DNA from: Longimicrobiales bacterium
GTDB lineage: Bacteria > Gemmatimonadota > Gemmatimonadetes > Longimicrobiales > Gaopeijiaceae
Assembly (NCBI GenBank): GCA_028284495.1
Contig: JANQRP010000038.1
Coordinates: 88,877-152,876 of the forward strand
Direction of reading: 5' to 3'
Length of the DNA stretch: 64,000 nt
Shown here: positions 17,756-25,844 of the stretch, piece after piece
Layout of the letters: the number at the start of each line of letters is the position of its first letter
Position numbering within the stretch: position 1 is the first letter of the stretch
Notes under the pieces: model-generated
What the model saw: only the letters and a program-made list of their open reading frames with translations
Told to the model about the DNA's origin: nothing
The model's database searches: none
Position numbers and translations under genes: made by a program

Positions 17756-19150
17756 GTGTCGAGCCCGAACCGTTCTGCACCGCTGACCTTCCTCGAAGAA
17801 CACTCCGAGCGCAGACGCGCCGAGCTCTTCGACTTCCTCCGCATCCCCTCCGTCTCTGCGAAGTCGGAGCACCGGGAGGACATGCGAGCCGCCGCCGAAT
17901 GGCTCGCGGCGCGGCTGCGCGACGCGGGCCTCGACGCGGAGATCCTGCCGACCGCCGGCCACCCGGTGGTCCTGGGCGAATGGCGTGAGGCCGGCCCCGA
18001 CGCGCCTACCCTGCTGATCTACGGGCACTACGACGTCCAGCCGCCCGAGCCGCTGGATCTCTGGACGTCTCCGGCCTTCACCCCGGAAGTCCGGGACGGT
18101 CGTGTCTACGCCCGCGGCTCCGCGGACGACAAGGGTCAGCTCTTCATGCACGTGAAGGCACTCGAGGCGCATCTGCGCGCGGGCGGCGAGGGGGGCGCGT
18201 TGCCGATCAACGTGGTGGTCGTCGCCGAGGGCGAGGAGGAGATCGGAAGCCCCAACCTCCTCCCCTTCGTGACGGAGCACCGGGACCGGCTCGCCGCCGA
18301 CGCGGTGCTGATCTCCGACTCGGCGATGTTCGACAAGGGGATGCCGTCCCTCCTCTTCTCGCTTCGCGGGCTCGCCTATGCGGAGGTGCGCGTCCGCGCC
18401 GCGAAGGGCGACCTCCATTCCGGGGCGTACGGCGGCGCCGTCCCCAATCCTGCGGCAGCGCTCTCCCGCATGATCGCGACCCTCCACGACGACCGGGGTC
18501 GGATCGCCATCCCCGGCTTCTACGACGACGTGGTCGAGTGGGACGACGAAATCCGGGCGGAGATCCGGGCGCTCCCCTTCGACGAGGAGCGGTTTCGCGA
18601 CGGCGTCGGCGCGCCGGCCCTCGATGGCGAGGCCGGATGGTCGGTGCTCGAGCGACTCTGGATCCGCCCGACGTGCGAGGTCAACGGGCTTCTCTCGGGC
18701 TGGACGGGCGAGGGCGCCAAGACGGTGCTGCCCGCGGAGGCCATGGCGAAGATCTCCTTCCGCCTCGTGCCGGATCAGGATCCCGGGCGGGCGATCGCGA
18801 TGCTTCGCGAGCATCTCGCGTCCGTGGCGCCCGACGGCGTCACGGTCGAGGTGACGGAGCTGCACGGCGGACGGCCGTGGAAGGCGGATCCGACCGGCCC
18901 GCTGTTCGACGCCGCGTCGGCGGCGCTGGAGGAGGCGTTCGGCACCGCCCCGGTACGCGTCGGCGAAGGCGGGTCCATCCCGATCGTCGTGGAGTTCGAG
19001 GAGATCCTCGGATGCCCCGCGCTGCTCGTCGGGTTCGCGCTCCCCGGGTGCAACATGCACGCGCCGGACGAGTGGTTCGGGCTCGACGAGTACGATCGTG
19101 GGACCGCCGCGCTCGTGCGGCTCTACGAGGAGCTGGGGGCGGCGTTGTAG
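17756..19150 (+). CDS. M20-family metallopeptidase (dipeptidase)
   Basis: This 464-residue cytoplasmic di-zinc peptidase contains the M20 signatures in order. YGHYDVQPPEP gives zinc ligand His91 and catalytic-site Asp93. RGSADDKGQ gives the bridging Asp (~124). EGEEEIGSPNL (~159) gives the catalytic and metal glutamates, and a late GEGGSIPIV segment follows. The dimerisation domain lies between ~200 and 330. The family cleaves dipeptides or removes N-terminal residues. GTG at 17756 is preferred over an upstream ATG at 17660 because the added residues are Pro-rich and overlap the previous gene. Confidence 0.92.
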   Translation: MSSPNRSAPLTFLEEHSERRRAELFDFLRIPSVSAKSEHREDMRAAAEWLAARLRDAGLDAEILPTAGHPVVLGEWREAGPDAPTLLIYGHYDVQPPEPLDLWTSPAFTPEVRDGRVYARGSADDKGQLFMHVKALEAHLRAGGEGGALPINVVVVAEGEEEIGSPNLLPFVTEHRDRLAADAVLISDSAMFDKGMPSLLFSLRGLAYAEVRVRAAKGDLHSGAYGGAVPNPAAALSRMIATLHDDRGRIAIPGFYDDVVEWDDEIRAEIRALPFDEERFRDGVGAPALDGEAGWSVLERLWIRPTCEVNGLLSGWTGEGAKTVLPAEAMAKISFRLVPDQDPGRAIAMLREHLASVAPDGVTVEVTELHGGRPWKADPTGPLFDAASAALEEAFGTAPVRVGEGGSIPIVVEFEEILGCPALLVGFALPGCNMHAPDEWFGLDEYDRGTAALVRLYEELGAAL

Positions 19151-19165
19151 GGCGTCCGCTCCGAC

Positions 19166-19588
19166 ATGACCACGACCGAGCGCGGGGCGGCGCGGCGGCG
19201 GCTCCGGGCGCTCTTCGACGAGAGCCTGCGACGGGACCGCCCGCGCTCCCTCCGACATCGCATCCTGCACCGCGTCGTGATCTGGATTCTCCGGGGGCCG
19301 GTACGGGTGAAGGTGCCGGCCCGGGGTATGGATCCCACCGGCCAGCGTTCACTCGACGAGCTGACTCCCGAGTGGCGCGACACGCACCGGCGCCTGCGCG
19401 AGTGGATCGAGGCGAGCACGCCCGCGGAACTCGCGGCCGCCTGCTTCATGCACCCGGTGGCGGGGCCATGTCGCCCGGCGTCGCGCGTGGCCCTGCTCTA
19501 CCTGCCCTGCTTCGTCCAGATCACGATCGTTCCGCAGGTGTTGCCGAGCCCCGCGAAGCGCAGCGGTGTCCCGCTGATCCTCCGGTAG
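19166..19588 (+). pseudogene. Probable truncated DinB/DUF1569-like protein gene
   Basis: The first ~95 residues look like a real DinB-superfamily protein: a helix with DPTGQRSLDELTPEWRDTHRRL and the family phrase FMHPVAGP, where the next helix should carry metal-binding histidines. After PVAGP the frame changes character (PASRVALLYLPCF…) and runs antisense into the last 91 bp of the convergent gene, so the C-terminal half is lost. A deletion or frameshift near 19460-19500 is the simplest explanation. It could still make a short protein of 140 residues. Confidence 0.45.
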
Positions 19589-20433
19589 ACCTCGACGGCG
19601 AGGATGTCATGACCGGTCAGGTACGCGTCCAGTCCCTTCTGAAAGTCGCCCGAATCGAGGAACCCGTTGGAGTTCGCTTTGGTCATCCGGGTCCCGTCCA
19701 GCCAGACGTCGGGCTCGCAGAGACCAAGGGCCACTGCGCTCCCGTCTCCGCCGCAACGGAACAGCGGGCCACTGGACGGCGGGCCGGTTCTCTCGCTGTT
19801 GGGGCTGCATCCGCGTTGCCCGTCTCCGGGCGATACGCCCATGGCGCGGAAGAGGACGAGCGACTCCATCGTCCTCACTCCGGGTATTCCACGGAGCAAC
19901 TCGGACGGCTCCGACACGAGCCCCATCGCCTCGATCTCCTCCGGCGTGACGAAATCCCCGAACCCGTCCGTCAGCCGCTCGTAGAACCCCTGGGCGCGGA
20001 GGCTTCGGCGGATCTGCGCCCGTTCGACGGCCACGTCCACGCCCTCCAGCTCGACAGGAGCGGGCAGGAGGTATGCGGTCACTTCGAGCCGCGCCGAAGC
20101 CGACGCGAAGTCGAACACGCCGTCCACGACGGTGGTGTAGCCGAGCTTCTCGATCTGGATGTACCACGAGCCCGGCCCCGGTGCCGCGAGCGTGAAGGCG
20201 CCCGAGGACGTGGACGTGACCGAGTCGCCCACCGGGTAGCCGTCCGGGTGCAGCAGGAAGAGGAGCGCGTCGTCGATCGGCGCCTCCGAGGATCCGTCGA
20301 GCACGCGGCCCGTCAGCTCCTGGGCGGACAGGGAGGGCGGCTCGAATACCGCACTGGCGACCACCAGCCCGCACGACGTCGCCAACATGGCGACGACGGA
20401 CCGGACGGCGGCGTGACGGATGTTGGGCTTCAT
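19498..20433 (-). CDS. Exported carboxypeptidase-regulatory-like/TonB-plug-like protein
   Basis: This 311-residue protein has a signal peptide cleaved near SAQE. A carboxypeptidase-regulatory-like beta-sandwich (~40-125) follows, starting at LTGRVLDGSSEAPIDDALLFL. A region resembling a TonB-receptor plug (EEIEAMGLVSEPSELLRGIPGV, ~170-200) comes next, and the C-terminus ends in LAVEVYRRISGTPLRF and TCGTIVIWTK. No beta-barrel follows, so it is a plug-only relative of TonB-dependent receptors, a type common in Gemmatimonadota. Its end overlaps the truncated DinB-like gene. Confidence 0.75.
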   Translation of the reverse strand: MKPNIRHAAVRSVVAMLATSCGLVVASAVFEPPSLSAQELTGRVLDGSSEAPIDDALLFLLHPDGYPVGDSVTSTSSGAFTLAAPGPGSWYIQIEKLGYTTVVDGVFDFASASARLEVTAYLLPAPVELEGVDVAVERAQIRRSLRAQGFYERLTDGFGDFVTPEEIEAMGLVSEPSELLRGIPGVRTMESLVLFRAMGVSPGDGQRGCSPNSERTGPPSSGPLFRCGGDGSAVALGLCEPDVWLDGTRMTKANSNGFLDSGDFQKGLDAYLTGHDILAVEVYRRISGTPLRFAGLGNTCGTIVIWTKQGR

Positions 20434-20638
20434 GAGGTCTCGGTCGTTGCGGATCGACTGCGCACTCGACCATGCACGCGGGGTCCGCCCGGGGTCAACT
20501 GTTTTCGTCCGGTCCGCGCCACGACGTCGGAGCGCGAGGTGGGAGCACGGAATCGGAGAACGCGGACCGCGGCGACGTCATATAGGTTGGCTCCTCGGCA
20601 CACACACTCAGGAAGCCGAGTCCAGGCGCCGGACCCGC

Positions 20639-21184
20639 ATGTCACCATCGAACCTATCGTCCGACGAGCTCGAGGAACGGCTCGCGTCCCTGCACGAGGA
20701 CAGCTTCGGCTGGGCCTGCTCGTGCTGTGGCTGGAACGAGACGGAGGCGGAGGACGTGTTGCAGACCGTGTACCTGAAGGTGATCTCGGGGCGAGCCCGC
20801 TACGACGGCAGGTCGGCGTTCCGCACGTGGCTCTTCGGTGTGATCCGATTCACCGCCCTCGAGCTGCACCGACGGATCCGGCTGCACGACGAGAAGATCG
20901 ACGGCCTGGCGGGTGAATCGGTAGCGATGGGACAGGCGCCATCCGCCCCGGACGACGCGCTTGTGGAGGCACGGCAGGCCGAACGCCTCCGCGCGGCGCT
21001 CTCCGGGCTGTCGGATCGGCAGGCCGAGGTCCTGCACCTCGTGTTCTATCAGGGGCTGACGGTGCGCGAAGCAGCGGATGTGATGGAGGTGTCCGTCGGG
21101 TCCGCGCGCATACATTATGACCGCGGAAAGAAGCGCCTGCGTGCGCTCCTCTCCGAATCCGAAGCGGGTGGAGGTGCAGAGTGA
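20639..21184 (+). CDS. ECF-type RNA polymerase sigma factor
   Basis: This 181-residue sigma-70 family protein has region 2 with EAEDVLQTVYLKVI and FRTWLFGVIRFTALE, and region 4 with LSDRQAEVLHLVFYQGLTVREAADV and a recognition helix SVGSARIHYDRGKKRL. An unusual C-x-C-C (ACSCCGW) sits in the first helix of region 2. It starts a three-gene operon with a GTGA overlap to the anti-sigma-like gene, then an LTxxQ-type periplasmic protein, which suggests envelope or metal sensing. Confidence 0.92.
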   Translation: MSPSNLSSDELEERLASLHEDSFGWACSCCGWNETEAEDVLQTVYLKVISGRARYDGRSAFRTWLFGVIRFTALELHRRIRLHDEKIDGLAGESVAMGQAPSAPDDALVEARQAERLRAALSGLSDRQAEVLHLVFYQGLTVREAADVMEVSVGSARIHYDRGKKRLRALLSESEAGGGAE

Positions 21185-21648
21185 CTGGATCAGACGACGA
21201 GCGGATCCTGCGGGAGGCCTTTCAGGACCTGAGGCGGGACACGCGTGAGCGCGGTGCGGTGCCCGACGCGCATGCGATGCTGGCCCGTGCCCGCGCCGCG
21301 GCCGAGGCGGCAACGACACCCTCGGCCGTGACGGATCCGGCGCCCACGAGCACATGGGCACGGCGAAGCGGCTGGCTGTCGCTCGCGGCTGCGGCCGCCG
21401 TGGCCACCCTCATGTTCGTCGACCGCGCGGGCCACGCCGACCGCGAGTTCGAGCGACTCGTGTCGGCCTACTCGACCGACGTCACCGCAGGTGCCTGGCG
21501 CTCGCCGACGGACGCGCTTCTTCGCACACCCGGCGTCGACCTCGGCGCGATTCCGTCGTTCGGATCTTCGATGGTCGGACCGGGCTCGCGACCCGACGCT
21601 CCGCGGCCCGAAGCTCCGCGGGAAGCCGGACCCGGGAGGGACTCGTGA
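21181..21648 (+). CDS. Single-pass membrane anti-sigma-factor candidate
   Basis: This 155-residue protein has an N-terminal cytoplasmic helical region (~1-60) and one membrane helix (~63-82). A short extracytoplasmic part is rich in Pro, Arg and Asp. It starts at GTG overlapping the sigma stop by 4 nt (GTGA) and its stop overlaps the next start (TGATG). The position and topology fit a membrane anti-sigma like CnrY/RsiW, but no zinc-binding anti-sigma motif is seen, so the call rests on context. Confidence 0.62.
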   Translation: MTGSDDERILREAFQDLRRDTRERGAVPDAHAMLARARAAAEAATTPSAVTDPAPTSTWARRSGWLSLAAAAAVATLMFVDRAGHADREFERLVSAYSTDVTAGAWRSPTDALLRTPGVDLGAIPSFGSSMVGPGSRPDAPRPEAPREAGPGRDS

Positions 21649-22103
21649 TGCTGCAGATCGTCCGCCGCGTCGTCGTTCTCGCGATGCCGTTCCTGCTCGC
21701 GGTTCCGATCGCGGCGCAGGACGCTCCACCGCCGGACCCGGTCGTTCAGGACGACCCTCTCTTCGCCACGCTCTACCCGCCCGAGCTCATCATGCAGCAC
21801 CGGCGGGCGATCTCGCTGGACGACGAGCAGCGGGACGCGATCTCGCAGCTCATTCAGGATCTGCAGGGTCGCGTACTGCGGCTGCAGTGGGAGCTGCTCG
21901 ACGAGGTGCAGGAGCTGAGCAGGATCACCGCGCTGGATCGTGTGGACCTCGATCGGGCGGTGGATCAGATGAACCGTGTGCTCGATCTCGAGAGAGAGAT
22001 CAAGCAGGCCCACCTCGAGATGCTCGTGCGGATCAAGAACCTCCTCACGCCGGGGCAACAGACGCGACTGGACGAGCTACGGCGCGATCCGCCCCTGCCG
22101 TGA
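21648..22103 (+). CDS. Periplasmic LTxxQ-type (Spy/CnrX-like) protein
   Basis: This 151-residue protein has a signal peptide ending IAAQD. A mostly helical mature part follows, with two LTxxQ-like helix starts (SLDDEQRDAISQLIQ and LTPGQQTRLDEL) around a long amphipathic helix. CpxP/Spy and CnrX/RcnX proteins share this fold and act as periplasmic chaperones or metal sensors controlling a sigma/anti-sigma pair. Following an ECF sigma and a membrane protein with overlapping starts, it is likely the signal-input component. No His/Cys metal cluster like CnrX is obvious. Confidence 0.68.
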   Translation: MLQIVRRVVVLAMPFLLAVPIAAQDAPPPDPVVQDDPLFATLYPPELIMQHRRAISLDDEQRDAISQLIQDLQGRVLRLQWELLDEVQELSRITALDRVDLDRAVDQMNRVLDLEREIKQAHLEMLVRIKNLLTPGQQTRLDELRRDPPLP

Positions 22104-22115
22104 TCTGACCCCGCT

Positions 22116-22733
22116 CTAGGGCCACCAGCGGACGCCGAGGCTGAGACGGCTCGAAGTCGCGTCCGCGTCGAAGCCCGACACCGACACGTTGTTCACGCGC
22201 AACGTGGTGAACTCCCCGCCCGTGAACAGAAGCCCGAGCTCGAGCGACCAGGCCTCGCTCAGGTAGTAGGCGACGCCGCCGCCGATCGTCAGGCTCGCGC
22301 CGGAGAGCTCGGCCTCCTCCTCCTCGCTCCCGTCCACGATCGGGTCGTCGACGTTGACGCTCCTCCGCCCGACGGACGCCTGGAGGAACGGCACCCAGCG
22401 CCGAAGGGAGTTGGCGAAGTGGAAGCGGGCGCCGACGTCGAAGTGGGCCATCGTCCAGTCGCCCTGCACGTCCCCCGTGGACTGCTCGTCGAAGCGGGCG
22501 GCGTCGGCCTGGGCGAACAGCGTGAAGCGGCGGTTCAGCCCGTAGCCCACGAACAGTCCGCCGCCACCGGCGTCGTTCCGATCCTCGTCCTCGGCCGACA
22601 GCGAAGCGCCCGACAGGTGGAGCCCGAGAACGAATCCGCGGGTGGTGGATTCCTGGGCGTGCAGGAGGCCCGGGAAAACGAAGAGCGCCACAGCTGCGGC
22701 GGTGGCGATGCGGCACGTCGACGGGACACGCAT
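22116..22733 (-). CDS. Outer-membrane beta-barrel protein (OmpA/OMP_b-brl type)
   Basis: This 205-residue protein has a signal peptide cleaved near LHAQE. Alternating hydrophobic/polar strands separated by acidic turns follow (GLHLSGASLSAEDEDR, RFTLFAQADAARFD, SLTIGGGVAYYLS, LSLGVRWWP), and the last residue region ends in an aromatic-rich strand typical of outer-membrane insertion. This matches small 8-stranded porin-like OMPs. The ligand or role is unknown. It lies after a 14-bp hairpin that separates it from the upstream lipoprotein gene. Confidence 0.8.
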   Translation of the reverse strand: MRVPSTCRIATAAAVALFVFPGLLHAQESTTRGFVLGLHLSGASLSAEDEDRNDAGGGGLFVGYGLNRRFTLFAQADAARFDEQSTGDVQGDWTMAHFDVGARFHFANSLRRWVPFLQASVGRRSVNVDDPIVDGSEEEEAELSGASLTIGGGVAYYLSEAWSLELGLLFTGGEFTTLRVNNVSVSGFDADATSSRLSLGVRWWP

Positions 22734-22803
22734 GGCGAATCGATTCTGGGGTGACCGGGGCCCGGACGCTCGCGACCGGGAGTCGTAGTCTGCGGGAACG
22801 CCG

Positions 22804-22838
22804 ACGTGGGGGCGCGGCGTCGCACCGCGCCCCCACGT
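22804..22838 (-). terminator. Hairpin terminator candidate after the lipoprotein gene
   Basis: A 14-bp perfect stem (acgtgggggcgcgg at 22804-22817 with its complement at 22825-22838) closes a 7-nt loop. It lies 41 nt after the stop of the minus-strand lipoprotein gene. No U-tract follows, so it would act as a non-canonical intrinsic terminator or a 3'-end stabiliser. Confidence 0.6.
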
Positions 22839-22878
22839 TGGGATGCCAGCCCCCGGGGGACAACCGGGGCCGGGCCGA

Positions 22879-23958
22879 TCAGAGCAGGATGCTCAGAATC
22901 ACCAGGTTGTCCACGGGATCCACGAGATCCTCGAGGAAGTCGAAGACGTCCTCGGCGGCGTCGACGACCGAGACGAGCACCAGCACCTCGATTCCGTTCA
23001 GCGATCCTCCGTCCGGCGTCGTGAACGTCGGGTCGTCCGCCGGCCCCGACGCGAGCGCGAACACGTCGCCGTTCAGACGGACGGTGCCGTCGATCGTCTC
23101 GTCCGCCACCGAGGCCGAGAGCTGGAAGGACTCGGCGCCGTGGCGTACCGAGACGTCGAGGTCGCCCCCGTCGTCGTTCCCCTCGGACACGCCGCTGACG
23201 CTGCCCGCGATGTGGAAGTCGCGGCTCGCCACGCTCAGATCGAACACGACGTCGAGCTCCTCACGACCGTTCAAGTCGCTGCCGTCCGCGCGGATGTCGA
23301 AATCCAGACGGGCGTCCCCGTCGCCCTGGACGAACCCGGCGACGGTCAGGGTGCCCCGTGACTCGTTCGATGCGAGCGTGGTCCGGTAGTCGAGATGAGT
23401 CCGACCGTCGCTCACGACGCTCAGCCGGAGGGCGATGCCTTCGACCCCGTCGCCTTCGTCCACGAGGTCCGCGTGGCCGATCTCACGGTCGACGATCGGC
23501 GTGCCGCTCCCGTCGACCTCGTAGAGAACGAAGCGCACCCCAGTGGCGGGCGCGCCCTCGCGGTCCTCATCGATCTCGTATCCGTCGGTCGTGGGGTCGT
23601 AGACGAAGGTCGAGCCTCGCGTCCGATCCGAGATCAGCGGCGCGCCCTCGATCGACGGAGCATCCGCCGAGGCGCGGGCGCGACGGAACAGCTCGAGAGC
23701 GAATCCGGCCGCGCCCTCGGCCTCGAGCGCGCCCAGCGTACCCACCGCCGCCGCTCCGCTGAAGGGCGTTCGACCATCCAGTGACCTGAGTCCTGCGAAG
23801 GCGTCGGTCTCCAGGATCTTCTCGAGCGCCGCATAGTCCTCGAGCGCCGCCTGGGCGTCGAACGCGTCGGTGTCCGCCGGGCCGGTGGCGTCGTCACAGG
23901 CCCCGATGAGAAGCACGGCGGCGAGCAGCGCGCCGTTTCGGGCATGTCGGTTCCACAT
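22879..23958 (-). CDS. Hypothetical lipoprotein, Asp-rich beta structure
   Basis: This 359-residue exported protein has a lipobox (LLIGAC, Cys21) directly after a hydrophobic core, so it is probably anchored to a membrane. The ATG at 23958 is supported by a GGAGGG Shine-Dalgarno. The mature part has a helical N-terminal segment (ALEDYAALEKILETDAF) and then repeated strands rich in Asp and Thr (LDYRTTLASN; LDFDIRADGSDLNGREEL; VRHGAESFQLSASVADE), suggesting a beta-barrel or beta-helix. I do not recognise the family. Confidence 0.72.
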   Translation of the reverse strand: MWNRHARNGALLAAVLLIGACDDATGPADTDAFDAQAALEDYAALEKILETDAFAGLRSLDGRTPFSGAAAVGTLGALEAEGAAGFALELFRRARASADAPSIEGAPLISDRTRGSTFVYDPTTDGYEIDEDREGAPATGVRFVLYEVDGSGTPIVDREIGHADLVDEGDGVEGIALRLSVVSDGRTHLDYRTTLASNESRGTLTVAGFVQGDGDARLDFDIRADGSDLNGREELDVVFDLSVASRDFHIAGSVSGVSEGNDDGGDLDVSVRHGAESFQLSASVADETIDGTVRLNGDVFALASGPADDPTFTTPDGGSLNGIEVLVLVSVVDAAEDVFDFLEDLVDPVDNLVILSILL

Positions 23959-24084
23959 CTGTCGTCCCTCCGATGTCGTCGGGTGTTTCCGGGTCGGTCC
24001 GTGTCTGTGTGACGCGGGCCGCGGATCCGTATGACATCCGGGCCAGAGCCGACCGAACGGAGAGGTCGGCGCACGGACCTGGCG

Positions 24085-24100
24085 GGCCGTATATTCGGCC
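24085..24100 (+). promoter_or_regulatory. Candidate -10 box inside a small inverted repeat
   Basis: TATATT at 24090-24095 is framed by an inverted repeat, ggccg at 24085-24089 and cggcc at 24096-24100. It would give a ~29-nt leader for the serine hydrolase at 24131. A -35 hexamer is not clear, so the call is tentative; the repeat could also be a small operator. Confidence 0.35.
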
Positions 24101-24130
24101 TTCCCGCCTCCCACGCCGCAGCCATCCGCC

Positions 24131-25600
24131 ATGTCCCCGACGCATCTCCGCCGCCCGACACGGGGCCTCGCCGCCCTCCTGCTCGTTTCGGTCGCCTTTG
24201 CCGCACCCACCGCACCGACCTCGGCGCAGGTGCCCGCCGTGCGGCCCGCCGCCGCGCTGACGGACGCGGAGATCTCCCGGATCGACGCCGCCTTCGTGCG
24301 GTTCGGCAACGCCTCACCCGGCGCGGCGCTCGCCGTCGTGCGCGACGGCGAGATCGTGTACGAGGCGGGCTACGGGCTCGCGAACCTCGAGTACGGCGTC
24401 CCCATCACGCCCGCCTCCACCTTCCACGTCGCCTCCGTCTCCAAGCAGTTCGCCGCCATGGCGGTGGTGCTGCTGGCCCTGGAGGGGCGGGTGGATCTCG
24501 ACGCGAGCATCCGCGAGTACGTGCCGGAGGTTCCTGATTTCGGGCCGACCATCACCGTCCGGCACCTGCTCAACCACACGAGCGGGATGCGGGATCAGTG
24601 GAGCCTGCTGTCGATGGCGGGGTGGCGCGGGCAGGACATCAAGACGCAGGACGACGTCCTGTGGCTGATCAGCCGACAGCGGGACCTCAATTTCGAGCCG
24701 GGAGCGGAATACCTGTACAGCAACTCCGGCTTCACGCTCATGGCCATCCTCGTCGAGCGTGTCACCGGGCAGCCCATGAAGGACTTCGCGCGCGAGCGGA
24801 TCTTCGAGCCGCTCGGGATGACGAGCACACACTTCCACGACGACATGGGCCACATCGTCCCTGGCCGGACCTACGCCTACTCGCCGACGGGCGGCGGCTT
24901 CCGCATCAACATCCCCTTCTTTGCCAACTACGGGGCCACGTCACTCTTCACCAACGTCCGCGACCTGGCCCGGTGGGCGAACAACCTCGAGTCGAAGACG
25001 GTGGGCGGCGAGGCCGGCATCGCCATGCTGCTCGAGCGCGGCGTGCTGAACTCGGGTGAGGCGATCGGCTATGCGCTCGGCATCCAGCACGGCGCGTACC
25101 GGGGGCTCACCACCGTCGGGCACAGCGGCTCCGACGCCGGCTACCGGGCCGAGTTCCGGACGTATCCCGACCAGCGGACGGCCATCATCGTGCTCAGCAA
25201 CGTCAGCAACGGGAATCCCGGCGGCCTGGCCCGGGCCGTCGCCGACGTGGTGCTCGAGGACGCCTTCCCGCCCGCGCCCGAGCAGCAGGGCGGAGGTGGA
25301 GGCGGCGACACCGAGCGCGAACCGGATCCGCCCCCGCCGACACTCTCCGAGGCCCAGCTTCGCGAGTTCGTCGGTACCTACCACTCGGTCGAACTCGACG
25401 TGGACTACGTCGTGGCACTCGAAGGCGGGCGCCTCTTCCTCCAGCGCCGGAAGTTCGGCGACCGCGAGCTCGAGCCGGAGGCCGAGGACACCTTCGACGC
25501 CGGCTCCACCTACCGGTTCGTGCGGGACGCCACCGGGAGCGTCGTCGGCTTCGAGGTCACGTCGGGCCGAGTGCGGAATCTGCGCTTCGAGCGGCGCTAG
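24131..25600 (+). CDS. Secreted serine hydrolase (beta-lactamase/CubicO type) with C-terminal domain
   Basis: This 489-residue exported protein has a signal peptide cleaved near TSAQV. The catalytic motif is S102-V-S-K105, the YxN motif is YSN (YLYSNSGF) and the third motif is HSG (VGHSGSDAGY). After the hydrolase domain (~residue 380) comes a Gly/Glu/Pro linker and a ~90-residue beta-rich domain (LREFVGTYHSVELDVDYVV) like the DUF3471-type tails of this family. It probably acts on peptides, esters or cell-wall fragments in the periplasm; substrate unknown. Confidence 0.9.
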   Translation: MSPTHLRRPTRGLAALLLVSVAFAAPTAPTSAQVPAVRPAAALTDAEISRIDAAFVRFGNASPGAALAVVRDGEIVYEAGYGLANLEYGVPITPASTFHVASVSKQFAAMAVVLLALEGRVDLDASIREYVPEVPDFGPTITVRHLLNHTSGMRDQWSLLSMAGWRGQDIKTQDDVLWLISRQRDLNFEPGAEYLYSNSGFTLMAILVERVTGQPMKDFARERIFEPLGMTSTHFHDDMGHIVPGRTYAYSPTGGGFRINIPFFANYGATSLFTNVRDLARWANNLESKTVGGEAGIAMLLERGVLNSGEAIGYALGIQHGAYRGLTTVGHSGSDAGYRAEFRTYPDQRTAIIVLSNVSNGNPGGLARAVADVVLEDAFPPAPEQQGGGGGGDTEREPDPPPPTLSEAQLREFVGTYHSVELDVDYVVALEGGRLFLQRRKFGDRELEPEAEDTFDAGSTYRFVRDATGSVVGFEVTSGRVRNLRFERR

Positions 25601-25680
25601 CAACCCGGCGCGCCTGGACCTTACCGCCCCGGGCCTTCTCCCGCCCCGAGCCGCGCCACGTCCGGAGCGCTCCCCGGCCC

Positions 25681-25828
25681 GGGACGCGGGGTCCTCACCC
25701 CCGGGGTGATCGGGTGAGCGTTGGTCCGCGCTCGGAAGCCAACCCGTCCCCAAGCGAACCCGTCAGCGAGCACCCCCCTCACCTACCGGAGAAGCGAGCG
25801 TGCCCCGGGGGTGAGGACCCCGCGTCCC
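25681..25828. repeat. Long inverted repeat (26 bp perfect arms, 96-bp spacer)
   Basis: The left arm 25681-25706 (begins gggacgcggggtcctcaccc) is the exact reverse complement of the right arm 25803-25828. Counting two mismatches, the similarity extends to about 34 bp. It fills most of the 244-bp gap between the convergent serine hydrolase and trpE genes. It could be a two-way terminator or a remnant of a small non-autonomous element; there is no gene inside. Confidence 0.75.
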
Positions 25829-25844
25829 GAGCCCGGCGATCAGC

